DNA from: Pogonophryne albipinna
Taxonomy: Eukaryota; Chordata; Actinopteri; Perciformes; Artedidraconidae
Assembly: GCA_028583405.1 (NCBI GenBank)
Contig: CM053260.1
Location: forward strand, 29,746,538 to 29,810,537
Length of the DNA: 64,000 nucleotides
Direction: 5' to 3'
Part shown: positions 22,830 to 36,690 of the stretch, piece after piece
How the letters are laid out: each line of letters begins with the position of its first letter
Position numbering within the stretch: the stretch's first letter is position 1
The notes under the pieces: model-generated
Told to the model about the DNA's origin: nothing
The model's database searches: none
What the model saw: the letters and a program-made list of their open reading frames with translations, nothing else
Made by a program: the position numbers and the translations under genes

Positions 22830-23931
22830 ATGGATCATCGAGGGACAAGCAGGGTGCCTCGACTGATGTTCGACGGAGATGAAACTAAGTATGAACTGTG
22901 GGAGACAAAAGTGTTAGGACACCTTCACCTAATAGGGTTAAATAACACGATTCTAAGAGAACCAAATAGTGAAGCGGAGATCGGCAGACGGCAAGAAAAA
23001 TGCAGACGCGTATGCTGAGCAAATACAACTTTTAGACCATAAAAGCCTCTCGCTAATTATGAGGGATGCGCCCGACAATGCAAGAGAAGCCTTAAAGATA
23101 TTAAGGGGATATTATGCCGGGAGGGGAAAATCCTGGATAATAAACTTGTATACCATGTTGACATCGCTTCAGAAGACGAACAGTGAAAGTGTCACAGACT
23201 ATATCATACGGGCAGAAACCACCATCACTGCGCTACGGAACGCAGGTGAAACGTTAGACGGCGGCCTACTGATAGCCATGGTCTTAAAATGACTGCCTGA
23301 GATGTGTAGGCCATTTGCGATACACGTGGCACATAATGATGACAATATAAAGTTTCCAGAGTTCAGGACAAAGCTAAGGAGTTTTGAAGACACAGAGAAA
23401 TTAAGCACGGCAGAGTCGAGTGATAACGTGATGAAAACTCAAGCGAGACCCGGACGGCGGCCCGCCAAGCAAGGTGCATATGACAGGAACAGTGACAATG
23501 CCGATATTGTGTGTTTTAAGTGCGGCACAAAAGGCCACCGAGCGAGAGTGTGTAGGCAGAAGACATGGTGTAGTCAATGCAAAAGTGACACACACAAAGA
23601 CGCCACGTGCAGGCGTAAAGACAGACAAGATGGCGTGAGAAAAGTCTCGGAAGAAGATGGCGGCGGCGGCACAGATTACGTCTTCAGGATCAAAAACGGA
23701 GAAACCAGGGTCCAGCTGCAGCCAGCACGCAGCATCCAGGAGAAGGGCCTGATGGTCGACACAGGAGCCACCTCGCACATCATCACGGACATCACCAAGT
23801 TCAAAAACTTCGATGACACGTTCAAGCCAGAGACACACTGCATGGAGCTGGCAGACGGTACCCGGTGCAACGGCGTCGCTCAATGCAAGGGAGAAGCAGA
23901 GGTTTGCCTGGTCGACAGCGGAGGACGGTGA
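22830..23931 (+). pseudogene. copia gag and protease, interrupted
   Basis: Starts MDHRGTSRVPRLMFDGDE, the usual animal copia gag start. The frame shifts near 22978 and resumes as the UBN2-like gag core ([10 protein letters not shown] near 23150). A TGA interrupts at 23290-23292. After this come a CCHC knuckle (CFKCGTKGHRARVC, about 23512-23553), a second cysteine cluster (WCSQC...HKDATC), and the protease site MVDTGATSHII (about 23751-23783), which keeps the DTG triplet. It ends at a stop at 23929-23931 where the polyprotein should continue. Confidence 0.88.
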
Positions 23932-25290
23932 CATACCACTACGCTGAGAAAGGCGTTGTTTATACCGTCATATCCCCAGGACATCTTCTCAGTGAAGGCA
24001 GCGACCACCAGCGGAGCCACGGTCGTTTTCAAGCAGGGAAAAGACGCTTTGATACGCAAAGATGGTACCAGGTTTGACATTCATGTGTACAACAGGTTGT
24101 ATTATTTGCACAATGAAGGTGAGAATAGTGACAAATGCAATGCTTGCCATGATGTACAGACGTGGCATGAAATACTAGGCCACTGTAATTATGACGATGT
24201 GCTACAAATGCAAAATGTGGTTGAAGGTATGCAGATCAAGGGCAAAACAGATAGAACCGACCAAGAATGTGAGGTGTGTATTCAGGGGAAATTTGCACAA
24301 ACCAGAAATAGAAACCCTGATAGTAGAGCAAAGGCTCCATTACAAATGGTACACACGGACCTAGCCGGTCCAGTAGCTACAGAGTCAAGAGATGGTTACA
24401 AATATGTACAGTCATTCACTGATGACTACTCGGGTGCAATATTTATATATTTTCTAAAAAGTGACACGGTACAGGCAACGGAAAAATTCCTGTGTATAAG
24501 GTCAGACAATGGCACAGAGTTCACATGCAGGGATTTCCAAACGTTGTTAAGGAAAAACAGGATAAGACATGAGACGTCGGCCCCGTAATCACCGCACCAG
24601 AACGGTTCAGCTGAGAGAAGCTGGCGTACTCTTTTTGAGATGGGTAGGTGTATGCTAACTGAAAGTCAGCTACCAAAACAGTTATGGAACTACGCAGTCC
24701 AAACAGCAGCCATAGTACGTAACAGATGTTTTAACAGGCGTACAGGACAAACCCCTTACCAGATGCTGACAGATAAAAAGCCTAACGTCTCTACAATGCA
24801 GAAGTTTGGGTCTGTATGTTACACATACAAACAGGACAAGGGACAACTTGATTCCAGGTGTGATCAGGGGCGTTTTGTGGGATATGACAAGAACAGCCCG
24901 CGTATTTGGTCTATCACCCAGATACTGAGAAAGTACAAAAGCACAGGCTAGTCAAGTTTGTAAACAAGGTAACTGTGGAGAAACAGACACAGACATTTGG
25001 GTCAGACCCAAATGATGACAAAGACAGTGTGAGGCAGTGTGAGGCAGCCTATGGTTAGCAGGGTCACACAGGAGATAAATGAGAGCACAGAGAATGCTAA
25101 AGCGACTAGTGCACAAAGTGACAGTCCAGTAACTATGTCTGACGACAGTAGCCAAACACAACCAAGTGGGACAGATGATGAATCTGAGGGTGGGAGATAC
25201 CCGACTAGAGACAGAAGGAAACCAAGTCACTTAAAAGACTTTGTAACTGAAGACAGTGATAGTGATGGGATTCATACTACCGTAGACTGA
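23932..25290 (+). pseudogene. copia integrase and C-terminal remnant
   Basis: The integrase zinc-binding region is visible (WHEILGHCNYDD then CEVCIQGKFA, about 24164-24300). It is followed by the catalytic core: HTDLAGP near 24355, SFTDDYSGA near 24415, and RSDNGTEF near 24500. A segment between the first Asp and that second-Asp block is missing. TAA interrupts at 24586-24588 before the SPHQNGSAER glutamate motif. The GKG-like domain (RCDQGRFVGYD) follows, with a frame break near 24900. The acidic stretch 25039-25290 is the linker that normally precedes reverse transcriptase, and it then stops. Confidence 0.85.
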
Positions 25291-25299
25291 TTCAGATCG

Positions 25300-26280
25300 T
25301 TTGCAAGGCGTCGGTCGTTCATGGAGAGAGAGGCTTTTGGCTTGTAGTTTGTGATCTGTCTTCTTTCAAACAGAAGCAGAGTCGTTTGCTGAGAGCTGAT
25401 GTTGGAGTTTCTCAGAGTATTGTCGTTTAGCATCTCTCACCGCCTTGCCAAAGACGTACTTCGACTCTCTAAAACGTGCCTTATCGCCACTCCTAAACGC
25501 CTCCTCCTTTTGCAATCTTAGATGTTTCAGTTTAGCTGTGAACCAGGGCTTGTTGTTGTTGAAACTCACCCTGGTGCGCGTTGGTACACAGCTGTCCTCG
25601 CAGAAACTGATGTGTGACGTCACAGCCTCTGCATATTAATCCAGACTTTGCGTTGCAGTCCTAAACATGTCCCAGTCAGTACAGTCCAAACACGCCTGAA
25701 GTTCCTCCATAGCTTTACTGCTCCACTGCCTGAATGTCCTCACTACAGGCTTACACAGCTTGAGCTTCTGCCTGTATGCAGGAATCAGGTGAACCATGGT
25801 GTGGTCAGAGTTGCCCAGTGCAGCGCGGGGGTAGGCTCCCTTGATGGTTGTGTAGCAGTGATCCAAAATATGACCCTCTCTGGTGGGGCATTTAATAAAC
25901 TGTTTATATTTTGGGAGATCGTGGCTGAGGTTTCCTTTGTTGAAGTCACCATGACAATAACTAGGCAGTCCGGATAAGTCCTCTCCACACACCGCTGGTC
26001 GGCAAGTGTGCTCTGTGCCTCCTGCACGTTCGAATGTGGTGGAATGTACACGCCGACCAGTATGAATGAGGAGAACTCTCGGGGGGAATAAAAGGGTTTG
26101 CAGTTGATGATAAGAGTTTCCAGAATGGGAGAACAGTGCTGCAGAATCACTGTCACATCGTTGCACCAGCCAATGTTTGTGTAAAAACATATTCCTCCAC
26201 CTTTTGATTTGCCAGAGAGCTCCGTGTCACGATCTACTCTGAACAGCTGGAAGCCTCCCAGCTGCAGCGCCAAGTCAGGA
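25300..26280 (-). pseudogene. LINE (CR1/L2-jockey group) endonuclease fragment
   Basis: Minus strand. Motifs in order are FRVDRDTELSGKSKGGGICF (about 26240-26185), GVYIPPHSN (near 26050), GDFNKGN (about 25950, in another frame), LDHCYTTIKGAY, and [18 protein letters not shown] (about 25815-25765). These are the apurinic endonuclease motifs of fish LINE ORF2. The frame changes at about 25960-25990 and near 25625-25640. Both ends are cut and no reverse transcriptase follows. Its distal end abuts the copia remnant. Confidence 0.82.
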
Positions 26281-27660
26281 ATCGATAAAAGAAGAAAATG
26301 CTTTTGATTTCTAAAAAAAATAGCATGTATTTGTTGTTTTATGTTATTGTTATAATTTGTTTTAACATTTATTTTGCATATTTTAAATTATAAAAAATAT
26401 GTAGTAATTACATTAATTTGTAGAACCTTCCAATTATCTTTATTTTAAATTGCTATTATATATTCTTTTTCAAGTTTGTTTTTATTACGTTATTGTATTA
26501 TAAAAAAATACATTCTAATTTATAAAAAAGTGTGTTTTTATTTTTTTGGTTTATTTTATTTTTCTAGTATATTTTATAATTCTTTTATGTACATTTAGAT
26601 AGTTAATTTAGCAAATAAATATTAAATAATTAACATCTGTGTGTACTTTTTCTTTGTTTGCTTGCTTTATTGTGATGTGTGGCTGCCATGTTTTAACTCT
26701 GATCTAAAAGAAGAAAATAATCACACAAAACCTTTGTTTAATTACTTTCAAACTTAACTGGCCTGTTTGAATTTAAGTTAGAAAATACTTTACCATTATT
26801 ACTCTGATTATTATTTGTAGTTTATGTAGAGCAGAGGGTCCTTTTTCTGTAGGTGAGTAAACCTGAGTGCATCAGAACAATCAGACTGTATGGACACAAC
26901 ACACACACAGATACAAACACACTATGTTGTGATATTCTTTAATAGTTACTGGTGATATTATGCAGCATTCATACAAATCAGTACAAAATATTATATATAT
27001 TGGAAAAAGAAAGTCTGGTTCACAATAAGTATGAATTAAATGTAATAATTATAAAACTATTAACATGAATTAACCCTGATTTCACCTCACCACCGCCAGG
27101 TGTGTTTTTGGTGGTACCTGGGTCCCACTCACAATGAGGGGGACTCACATCAATAAAACAGAGAAGGTTAAACTATAACCTGACATAAAGATCTGAATCT
27201 GGGTGAGATCATTTAAGTACTCAGATAGATAGAATTGGAGGATGAAACCCTCTTTAATGACCACACATAAAAGGAACAGTTTTATTTCTGTTAATAAACA
27301 TAATATAAAATCATAATAAACACCAAACGTGATTTATTGCTTTTATTTGAATGTTTTTAATATAAGCAAAAAAGAACAGAGTGAAACTGAGAACATTGAA
27401 GATATTTTCTCCTAGACTTTCTGATTTAATAAACACACTTTAAATCAGTTTATTTGAACAGTTTCCTCCTGTCTTTATTAATTAAAACAAGGGAATGAAA
27501 TGTTTGTGATCTGCTGTAAAACATAACAAATATGCAGGAATGTGAGTTTGTTTGTAAGCTTAACTTACAGCTTAACGAGGCTAGCAGTTTAACCCGGGAC
27601 ATTGAACATTTCATAAAAGGAGAAACAGTAACTTTTTAACTGAAGCATAACAGGCTATAA
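26281..27660. other. AT-rich non-coding stretch
   Basis: Very A/T-rich to about 26640, then unremarkable. A few short ACAC and ATT runs. No exon, repeat family or RNA gene recognised. Confidence 0.45.
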
Positions 27661-28160
27661 GAAAACCATGGTTGAAACACAGCATAGTAGAACATTCGTG
27701 CCTGCTTCATTAAGTCAAACCGCGCGGAAACCCCTCACATCGACGACAACAACAACAATGACCGATTGTATTGAAGCGCTACTCGTTTTGGTTTTGCTCT
27801 GTCGAAACAAAATTGGAAGAAATGGGACGACTTTACTACCAACTTTACAGTCGTTACATGCTACATTCAAAGTTCTTTACAATCATCATCATCAACTTCA
27901 ACGACGATTCCCGTAGGAGAAAGAAGGTAAATATACGTCCTATTCGATGGCGTTAGAGCTAGCTGTTGTTAGCCTCTGCATGCGCCAAGCTCAACATACC
28001 CAGCTTTGCAGCATTAATTACTATGGTATAACATTAAAACTGATGCCCCTGCCCCCGCCTCTGACATAAGCGTGACGTATGTGGTGCTTCTAGACCGACA
28101 ACTTTTTGGTGCTTGAAACAAACCGGATTCCGGAGCTTAGAGGCGACTACGCTGCAGTGT
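27661..28160. other. Unassigned stretch before LTR element 2
   Basis: A short plus-strand frame (27771-27956) ends in basic residues just before a donor-like AAGGTAAAT at 27925. It could be a decayed first exon of a transposase-type gene, but I recognise no domain. The last 80 bases look like one half of a small DNA element whose other half follows LTR element 2 at 29817. Confidence 0.3.
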
Positions 28161-28346
28161 TGTGAAGCTGACCGTTGAGCGGCCCGACCAAGCAAGGAGG
28201 CAGAGGCAGAACGTCCAAAATACAACCCGGTGTGGGCATTTATTAAAATCATGTGCGCATAGTTCACAGCCTCAATCCTGCTGTTCTCCCTGAACACATC
28301 CTGCAGCCACAATGATCTCACCCACACACTACCTGTCACACAGACA

Positions 28347-28744
28347 TGGGCCGTTTCTCAATCGCGAGGATGCTTGCTTGGTAGCACATGTCTTCCGAGT
28401 CACTTGCTTCAGAAGCTAGGCAAGAATCCTTCTTGGCATTCTGAAAACGAAGAGTGGAACAGGCTAGCAAGTGTGCAGGTGTGCGTCATATGAGAGGCCC
28501 CGCCTTACATTTTCCGCCACAGATTTGGGGAAATTGGTCCGTGCGCAAAGCATTGTGGGGATTTTAAGGACGCAAAGTCTACCCATGTGCAGCCTCGAAA
28601 TTACCCCCAAACCAAGGACCCGCGTCCATACTTGGAATTCCACCAAGGCCGCCCTTGGTGGAATTCCAAGTATGCTGGACATTGGAACAGTCCTTCGGCG
28701 GCACTCGATGACGTAGCATCCTTGAAATATTGGCTTGGAAGCCA
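28347..28744. mobile_element. Miniature element/mosaic inside the left LTR, with a perfect hairpin
   Basis: Begins GGGCCGTTTCTCAATCGCGAGG, a well-known type of fish miniature-transposon end, but has no matching end on the right. It contains a 22-bp perfect inverted repeat with a 4-base loop (28627-28648, loop 28649-28652, 28653-28674; core CTTGGAATTCCACCAAGG). Confidence 0.6.
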
Positions 28745-28799
28745 GTTTGGAACACCCCCAAACCAAACCACATGTGCAATGTTACAAGGCCCGAAGCCG

Positions 28800-29441
28800 T
28801 CAGTCCACAGTGACGAAGTTACCTTCGTCACATTTCCTCCTTCCTCTCCCGAAAGAGAACAGTACCTCATTCCTGCGACACTTATGGATCTTGGCCATTT
28901 TGCTCTCCTCCATGTGTCTCCACTCCGCCCGGTGTTTCTGCGTCTCTTTCTTCTGGATCCTCTGTCTCTTCTTCAGACTCAGTTTCTTCCGGAGACGTTT
29001 CTTCTTTTGGCCCAATGCGAGCAGAGAGGCGTCTGCGTCTGTTGTCTCCGGCTCCTTTTCTGTCTCTGCATCGCCCCCTGCTGGTTGGTCCTCAGACTGC
29101 ACCTCCTCCTGACCGTCCACCTTCTTCCCCTTTTCCCCCTTCTTCTTCTTTTCCTCCGCTGTCGTTTCAGCTGGACTCACGAGATCCTCCTCTTCCACTG
29201 CATCCAGCTCCATTTTACTTTTCTTAACGTTCTTTTTCTTCGATGGAGTGGCCTGAGGCATTTGTTGCTCTGCAGCCGGCTCTGACTTTAGTCTGTTCTC
29301 TTTTATCAGGGAAACCTGTTCCTGTATTCCTGAAAACGGCTGCTCCATGTTTCCCAAATGGCACTCCTCCCGCTTGAATATGGCTGTCTCATACTGCAGG
29401 AATGACTTCATCATTTCCCTCAGTTCCTTCATCGTTTTCAC
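28800..29441 (-). CDS. Chimeric gag-start/lysine-rich ORF
   Basis: 213 codons. Residues about 1-60 (MKELREMMKSFLQYETAIF...GIQEQVSLIKENR) resemble the coiled-coil start of fish gypsy gag. Residues about 60-190 are unlike gag: blocks of K/E, then LGQKKKRLRKKLSLKKRQR and KHRAEWRHMEESKMAKIHK, typical of nucleolar or ribosome-biogenesis protein tails. The last residues run into the LTR. There is no capsid domain, zinc knuckle, protease or polymerase. Inference: host coding sequence captured by a retroelement, as in the element at 17-20 kb. The donor gene is not recognised. Confidence 0.65.
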   Translation of the reverse strand: MKTMKELREMMKSFLQYETAIFKREECHLGNMEQPFSGIQEQVSLIKENRLKSEPAAEQQMPQATPSKKKNVKKSKMELDAVEEEDLVSPAETTAEEKKKKGEKGKKVDGQEEVQSEDQPAGGDAETEKEPETTDADASLLALGQKKKRLRKKLSLKKRQRIQKKETQKHRAEWRHMEESKMAKIHKCRRNEVLFSFGRGRRKCDEGNFVTVD

Positions 29442-29449
29442 CTCCTCAC

Positions 29450-29476
29450 TTGGTCAATCCCACTTCTGACACCAAT
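29450..29476 (-). promoter_or_regulatory. Primer-binding site of LTR element 2
   Basis: The minus strand continues from the LTR end as AT then TGGTGTCAGAAGTGGGAT. It begins TGG as required for pairing with a tRNA CCA end and is a common primer-site type in Ty3/gypsy elements. The tRNA is not assigned. Confidence 0.7.
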
Positions 29477-29884
29477 TGTGAAGCTGACCGTTGAGCAGCC
29501 CGACCAAGCAAGGAGGCAGAGGCAGAACGTCCAAAATACAACCTGGTGTGGGCATTTATTAAAATCATGTGCGCATAGTTCACAGCCTCAATTCTGCTGT
29601 TCTCCCTGAACACATCCTGCAGCCACAAGGATCTCACCCACACACTACCTGTCACACAGACATAGTGTGAGGGGGGAGGAGACAACACAGGGCACCAGGT
29701 GAACACAATCAGGAGCAACAGACAAAACGGGTTTGGGGAACACCCCCAAACCAAACCACATGTGCAATGTTACAAGGGCCGAAGCCGTCAGCCCGCACAA
29801 AGTTACCTTCGTCACAGGTGTGAACAGGAAAAACCGGGGCTTTTCAAGCTCTAGCTCCGAACCGACCCTGGAACCGCGTTGGTG

Positions 29885-31499
<1,615 letters not shown>

Positions 31500-31981
31500 T
31501 CAGATGGAGGCAGAGAGAGTGCGCTGGTGGACTTTAAGATAATCAGATCTTGTGAAAGCTTTGTCACACTGGTCACAGCTAAATGGTTTCTCTCCAGTGT
31601 GAGTGCGTTCGTGGATTTTATGTTTATCACTTCGAGAAAAGGTTTTCCCACACTCTTCACACCAGTATGGTTTCTCTCCAGTGTGAATACGACGATGGAT
31701 TGTGAGGTGACCTGATGTAGTGATTTTTTCCCCACAGTCTTCACACCAGTATGGTTTCTCTCCAGTGTGAATACGACGATGGATTGTGAGGCAACCTGAT
31801 GTAGTGAAACTTTTCCCGCATTCTTCACAGCTGTGTGGTTTCTCTCCAGTGTGAATATGACGATGGATTGTGAGGTTACCTGACTTAGTGAAACTTTTCC
31901 CACACTGTTCACAGCTGTGTGGTTTCTCTCCAGTGTGAATACGACGATGGATTGTGAGGTAACTTGATGAAGTGAAAGTTC
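31500..31981 (-). CDS. C2H2 zinc-finger gene, terminal exon, 5'-truncated (copy 1)
   Basis: An open minus frame without a start codon. One partial finger ([11 protein letters not shown]) is followed by five full C2H2 fingers joined by TGEKP linkers: CEQC..., CEEC..., CEDC..., CEEC..., CDQC..., with a TAG/TGA-type stop (TGA, plus 31500-31502) after HQRTLSASI. All zinc cysteines and histidines of the five fingers are present. The frame is cut at about 31981, where LINE-derived sequence (31.98-34.48 kb) abuts it, so the upstream exons are separated from it. Such KRAB-less poly-finger genes are abundant and fast-duplicating in fish and usually bind DNA. Likely a truncated copy. Its partner is 35832-36449. 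Confidence 0.8.
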
Positions 31982-32059
31982 ACACCGGAATAAGTCCCTG
32001 GGGGAGGATTAGGCAAATGAAGCCGCTGACGTCACTTCTTCTTCTTCTGCTTTGGGTTT

Positions 32060-32990
32060 ACTGGCAGGTCGCAAACCACTTCACGGCGTATACTGCCGCC
32101 CAAAGTCAAAAACTTCCTCAACCTCAATGAGAGTAAGACCGAGGTAATCTTTTTTGGACCCCAACCTCCAGCCTCTCCTGTTGATATTCTGGGCTCCCTA
32201 AGTAAAAACATCCTCCCCTCTGTCATGAACCTTGGAGTGACCTTCAATAGCACTTTTAAATTCGACAAGCAGGTCAGCACCGTAGTAAAATCCTGCTTTT
32301 TTAAAATAAGACTATTGGCCAAAACCAAGTCGTATTTATCTTTTAAAGACCTGGAAAGGGTTATTAACGCCTTTGTGACCTCAAGACTGGACTATTGTAA
32401 CGCTCTGTATGTGGGTATGGACCAGGCATCAATTAAACGCCTGCAGCTAGTCCAAAACGCAGCTGCACGTCTCCTGACTGGCCACAAAAAGCGTGACCAC
32501 ATCACCCCAATTCTGGCCTCACTACACTGGCTTCCAGTCCGGTTCAGAATTGATTTTAAAATCCTTTTATTTGTTTTTAAAGCACTAAATGGGTTGGCTC
32601 CGGCCTATATAGCTGAACTCCTCCAGCACTACACCCCAGGCAGAGCCTTAAGATCTGCTGACCAGCTGCTGCTGGTAGTGCCTAAGACCAGGCTCAAAAC
32701 CCGAGGGCAACGAGCCTTCGCAGCAGCTGGCCCCAGGCTCTGGAACACTCTTCCCCTCCATGTGAGGTCGACCCAGACCCTAGGGGCTTTTAAATCCACA
32801 CTGAAGACACACTACTTCTCTCTGGCTTTCTAGTTAGAGTGGGGTCACGACTCCTGACTGTTCCATGTCTTTTATTGTGATGTAATGTGTTTTTATGTGT
32901 TTAAATTACATGTACAGCACTTTGGCTCGACCAAAATCGTTTTTAAATGTGCTCTACAAATAAAATTTGATTTGATTTCTCCTGTTTTGA
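32060..32990 (+). mobile_element. L2-type LINE, 5'-truncated (different lineage)
   Basis: An open plus frame to TAG at 32831-32833 encodes the region after the reverse-transcriptase palm: NLGVTFNSTFKFDKQV, SRLDYCNALYVG, QNAAARLLTG, HWLPVRFRIDFK, and LWNTLP. The frame is intact over about 200 residues. The 3' UTR (AGCACTTTGGCTCGACC...CTCTACAAATAAA) and iterated TTTGA tail end at about 32987. It is less decayed than, and clearly different from, the L2 copy at 11.9-13.3 kb, whose tail is (ATT)n. Confidence 0.88.
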
Positions 32991-34139
32991 TTCCTCTTGC
33001 CGCTTGTCCTTGGCAGAGGGAACAGATTGATGATGCAGGCAGTTGAATATGTTAGAGATAAACAATTTCACTCCTGACTTGTTCAGGCAAATTCCATTTG
33101 CCTTGAAAAGATGTCTGCGATCCCAGAAAAAGTTAAAATTGTTAATAAAATGGACAGAATGGTCAGTACAGACAGTTGAAAGCCAGGTGTTCAGTGCAAA
33201 CAATCGGCTGAATCTCTCCACTCCTCTTCTGACTGGCGGTAGAGGGCCACTGATGAACACCTCTGCATTTAGAGAGCTGACAGTTTCCAACAAACATTTA
33301 AAGTCTTCTTTCAGCACTTCTGACTCTTGTTTCACAACATCATTTGTTCCAATGTGCAGTACCACATTATTCACAGTCGGATGTTCAGCCCCAATATGCA
33401 GGATCTTCTCAGCCAAGTCAGAGACCACATCCTTGGGAAAACAGAGTACTTTGGTGTTGTTCTTACTACACAGACCTTTTACATCTCTTACAGCAGAGTC
33501 ACCCACAATCAGAGTTTCAGGCCCAGTCGTTAGCTTTCCCTCTAGCCTTTTACTTTTGGAGTAGCTATTGGTCCTTACCCTGCTGTGTGAAGAGGACAGG
33601 TTATCCAGGTCATCAGAAAGAGATCTCCGGCTCTCGGTCAGCGGAGCGTATCTGTTCTGGATTGGCACACTTGGTGGTTTAGGAGGATTGTTTGTAATTC
33701 TCCCTTTAGCAGCTGTCCACGGCTGTTTCCTAGTATGAATAGGGGTTGAAGAGGCGCTCTTCCTGGGTGATAACAATGCAGGCCAGCCAGTCGCATCACA
33801 GATCTCAGAGCGCTGGGCTCTGCCTGTTATCCGTCCTCCCAAATCCCATGGAAATGATTTACTCTTAGGCTTTGCACCCAGAGAGTTCCAGGGAGGACTA
33901 CCACTTGTAGATTTATTACCCAGTACACAGCCCTCCTGTTCCTTGGAATCCTTGTAGCTGCTAACTAGCTGTGAGTTAGCATACCCTTTTCCATTATTTT
34001 GCAACACTGGTAAAGTGGTGTCATTCCCACGACATAGTCCATTCACTTCCACGTTAACTTCCAACCGTTGCATTTTCATTTCCAACACAGCCATCTTCTG
34101 TATAAGTTTGTGGATGTCATCTGTAGAGAACGGAGGCAT
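32943..34139 (-). CDS. LINE ORF1 with SGNH-esterase domain (L2/CR1 type)
   Basis: 398 codons from ATG at 34139. N-terminal coiled coil (residues about 5-35), a low-complexity basic middle, then an SGNH hydrolase fold. Block I is IVGDSAVRDV (Ser215), block III LHIGTNDV (264-268). The last block reads FWDRRHLFKANGICLN where active copies have a D-G-x-H motif, so the catalytic Asp/His pair is probably lost. The C-terminus is basic, and the last residues run into the abutting L2 tail, so the natural end and ORF2 are missing. ORF1 esterases of this kind are known in CR1/L2 LINEs and help retrotransposition. The 5' UTR extends to about 34480. Confidence 0.85.
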   Translation of the reverse strand: MPPFSTDDIHKLIQKMAVLEMKMQRLEVNVEVNGLCRGNDTTLPVLQNNGKGYANSQLVSSYKDSKEQEGCVLGNKSTSGSPPWNSLGAKPKSKSFPWDLGGRITGRAQRSEICDATGWPALLSPRKSASSTPIHTRKQPWTAAKGRITNNPPKPPSVPIQNRYAPLTESRRSLSDDLDNLSSSHSRVRTNSYSKSKRLEGKLTTGPETLIVGDSAVRDVKGLCSKNNTKVLCFPKDVVSDLAEKILHIGAEHPTVNNVVLHIGTNDVVKQESEVLKEDFKCLLETVSSLNAEVFISGPLPPVRRGVERFSRLFALNTWLSTVCTDHSVHFINNFNFFWDRRHLFKANGICLNKSGVKLFISNIFNCLHHQSVPSAKDKRQEESKQEKSNQILFVEHI

Positions 34140-34509
34140 TTTGCTACCAACTAGCTTAAGCTAAATAGCATGCAGTAGCCTACCAGGCTTTAGCTGTTGC
34201 TAGGCCACGCTACTGTAAGACTGAGGTCGTCGTAAAAATGTTGAAATATGGCTGAAACCCTCCGTCTATTTACGAAGATGAACTGTCCCTGTGATAAGTT
34301 AATGTCCAGGAGCCGATGCTCGAAGTTTTCAGAGAATAAGAATAGAAAAATCAGCATAAGAAGTAAGCAGAGGCAAGAGCAAGCAGAAAAGCGTCTGCAC
34401 TGTAAGAAAGATAAGCAATTATCAATTTGAATTGAGAATGACTTAAAATATAACAATACAGCTCTCAGGACACCAGGAGGAGGAAACAGCTAGCTTTGCT
34501 CTCATAGTT

Positions 34510-36449
<1,940 letters not shown>

Positions 36450-36523
36450 CTAAAACAAAACACGTTAGTGTACCTTGTTAGCTAGCTGACATTAACGTTA
36501 AACATTGCACTCATATTACTCAC

Positions 36524-36690
36524 CGAAACCTTGTAAAGCCGGTCCCGCTGGCTCTTACAGAACCGACTAACTCCCCTTTCGTGTATGTACAGCTCTCAAC
36601 ATGCCTCGTTTTATACTTTTCGCCTCATTCTGCAAGAAACAGGTGAAATTTGCTAACGTGACCGCCATCTTTGCGAGACCCTGTAGTTCA
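36524..36690 (-). promoter_or_regulatory. Putative non-coding first exon and promoter of the zinc-finger gene
   Basis: A donor consensus (CG|GTGAGT, plus 36518-36524) and the acceptor at 36450 define a 74-bp intron, near the minimum size usual in fish. Upstream, the minus strand has AAGATGGCGG (plus about 36661-36670), a YY1-type core-promoter motif. No suitable long frame exists, so the exon is likely 5' UTR. Confidence 0.5.

Larger units (their letters stand above)
22672..25290 (+). mobile_element. Ty1/copia-type (Hydra-like) retrotransposon, decayed and pol-less
   Basis: A short LTR remnant ends CCTTAACA at 22728 and is followed directly by a primer site like that of Drosophila copia. Gag, protease and integrase follow in plus orientation; reverse transcriptase and the 3' LTR are missing. 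The coding part has several breaks: frame change near 22978, stop at 23290-23292, stop at 23929-23931, an in-frame deletion in integrase near 24495, stop at 24586-24588, and a frame change near 24900. The element is followed directly by a LINE fragment on the other strand. Confidence 0.85.
28161..29816 (-). mobile_element. Second pol-less LTR element, with gag fused to a lysine-rich segment
   Basis: The right LTR is 29477-29816 (340 bp, TGTGAAGCTG...TTCGTCACA). The left LTR is 28161-28832; it matches the right one at both ends, but its middle is replaced by about 398 bp of other repeat DNA (28347-28744). Flanks AGTGT and GGTGT suggest a 5-bp target duplication with one change. The interior is only 644 bp: a primer site, one ORF, no pol. 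Orientation is minus from the primer site and ORF. Confidence 0.78.
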
